From the NCBI GenBank assembly GCA_020851615.1, contig JADZCL010000025.1, positions 1 to 5,694 on the forward strand: 5,694 nt of DNA, in the 5' to 3' direction. A model generated the notes under the pieces. The model did no database searches and had not been told where the DNA came from. It saw only the letters and a program-made list of their open reading frames with translations. Numbering within the stretch: the stretch's first letter is position 1; each line of letters opens with the position of its first letter. The position numbers and the translations under genes were made by a program. This DNA comes from Rubrivivax sp. GTDB lineage: Bacteria > Pseudomonadota > Gammaproteobacteria > Burkholderiales > Burkholderiaceae_C. Positions 5,601-5,694 of this stretch are shown here, in pieces.

Positions 5601-5694
5601 ATCATGGCGCCGATCCCGCTCACCATCATCGGCGTCATGCCCGGGCACGCGCTGCTGGGGGCACCGTTCACGGCCACCAGCATGATCGGCATGA
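2667..5694 (+). CDS. RND efflux permease (AcrB-like), 3' end cut by the window edge
   Basis: This proton-driven inner-membrane pump subunit is open for 1009 codons, with no stop or frameshift. TM1 is at about residues 34-51. The first periplasmic porter region follows (GIEHTYSVARPGVAMVTVQF, about 94-113). TM2-TM6 lie at about 385-535, including SIGILVDDAIVVVENIHRH. Asp445-Asp446 match the paired Asp of the AcrB proton relay. A linker and TM7 (about 570-595) lead to the second porter region, and TM8-TM10 start at about residue 953. The window ends at FTATSMIGM, just before the part of TM10 holding the relay Lys in AcrB, so roughly 100 residues are missing. Two stretches look longer than in AcrB, near 288-322 and 879-951. 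ATG 2667 has only weak GAG-type pairing upstream. An in-frame TTG at 2652, overlapping the adaptor stop, is an alternative. The family is clear, and the exported substrate is unknown. Confidence 0.95.
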   Translation, partial: MHASNPPPSTPAASAALGISGRLAAAFQANALTPLLALVALLLGLFAVLVTPREEEPQINVTMASVIIPFPGAASVDVQNLVARPAEQVLSQIAGIEHTYSVARPGVAMVTVQFKVGVPRTEALVRLYDVLNANQDWLPRGLGVLAPIVRPMGIDDVPVVALTLWGEDAASAVELERVAHTMESELKRVPGAREVRSIGGPGRVLRVDLDASRLRERGVDLLHLQQTLAGANLSMPSGSVIAPEAPGRMLSVQTGEFLRDADDVRGIVVGVHKGHPVYLHEVARVLPGAAQPQHYVWHTPGAAAAADAARSTAGQPAAGSVYPAVTISVTKKPGENAVAVAEAVRARVDSLRNTVIPAGVHATVTRDYGATAAEKANKLIQKLAFATGSVILLVGLALGRREAVIVGAAVILTLTATLFASWAWGFTLNRVSLFALIFSIGILVDDAIVVVENIHRHQQLEPGRPLTEIIPAAVDEVGGPTILATLTVIAALLPMAFVTGLMGPYMGPIPINSSLGMAISLAIAFTVTPWLALRLMKSHAGAHTPHDGAPAQASGLTARLPRLFETLLRPLLDSATRRWLLLAAVLGSMLLSVSLATIPNSRLGVVLKMLPFDNKSEFQLVLEMPAGTPLEDTAAALQDLGAFLARQPEVLDLQGYAGTASPITFNGLVRQYNLRADAEQGDLQVNLVDKAHRHEQSHAIAQRLRPALDEIATRHGGKLKVVEVPPGPPVQSPIVAEVYGPDEAGRQQLAARLEAAFHATPDIAAIDSSLRADAPRAFLRVQRQRAESLGIPVAQVAQTVHAALSGADAAWLHDGHSKYPVPVRIQLPREAQRGLTALLALPLRTADGRLVPLSELVRVERGVIDKPLFTKNLQGVSYVFGDIGRRAQAAQIPDSPLYGLFAIRGQLDAVALPGRGPLGEYWIRQPDDPLREYAVKWDGESQITYETFRDMGAAYGVGLILIYLLVVAQFRSYLTPVVIMAPIPLTIIGVMPGHALLGAPFTATSMIGM

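Noticed and set aside
3717..5648. 643-codon open frame on the minus strand opposite the RND permease
   Set aside because: The translation is low-complexity (Gln, Arg, His, Asp, Gly) with no family motif. It lies antisense to a clear RND permease. Long antisense frames are expected in GC-rich genes with G/C-biased third positions.

Overview
This 5.7 kb window is very GC-rich, with strong G/C preference at third codon positions. Its gene types (TRAP transporter, VOC protein, RND efflux pair) fit a free-living proteobacterium. I lean towards Burkholderiales (Betaproteobacteria), but nothing in the window fixes the taxon. I saw no mobile element, rRNA, tRNA or CRISPR array.

Layout. The left quarter (1-1403) is read on the minus strand. 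From right to left it holds a VOC-superfamily (glyoxalase/dioxygenase fold) gene, an 83-base gap, the small TRAP permease gene (DctQ type) and the N-terminus of the large TRAP permease gene (DctM type), which runs off the left edge. The right three quarters (1576-5694) are read on the plus strand. They hold a periplasmic adaptor (membrane fusion protein) and, 11 bases later, an RND-type proton-driven efflux permease. The permease is open from 2667 to the window end (1009 codons) and is cut off before its stop, so a search for complete ORFs would miss it.

The 172-base divergent intergenic region (1404-1575) is the most interesting part. It carries a good sigma70-like promoter (TTGATA, 17 bp, TACGAT) pointing at the efflux operon. 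Superimposed on it is an exact array of four GATACC/GGTATC half-sites that alternate in orientation and start every 12 bp (1543, 1555, 1567, 1579). The array covers part of the -35, the whole spacer, part of the -10, the predicted transcription start and the first three codons of the adaptor gene. This looks like a tight repressor switch. No regulator is encoded in the window. The predicted transcription start falls on the adaptor ATG, and there is no Shine-Dalgarno sequence, so the efflux mRNA may be leaderless.

Working together: adaptor and permease should form two parts of a tripartite export pump, with an outer-membrane channel from elsewhere. The VOC and TRAP genes may form a separate uptake and metabolism unit for an organic acid or related compound, but the substrate-binding DctP protein is not in the window.
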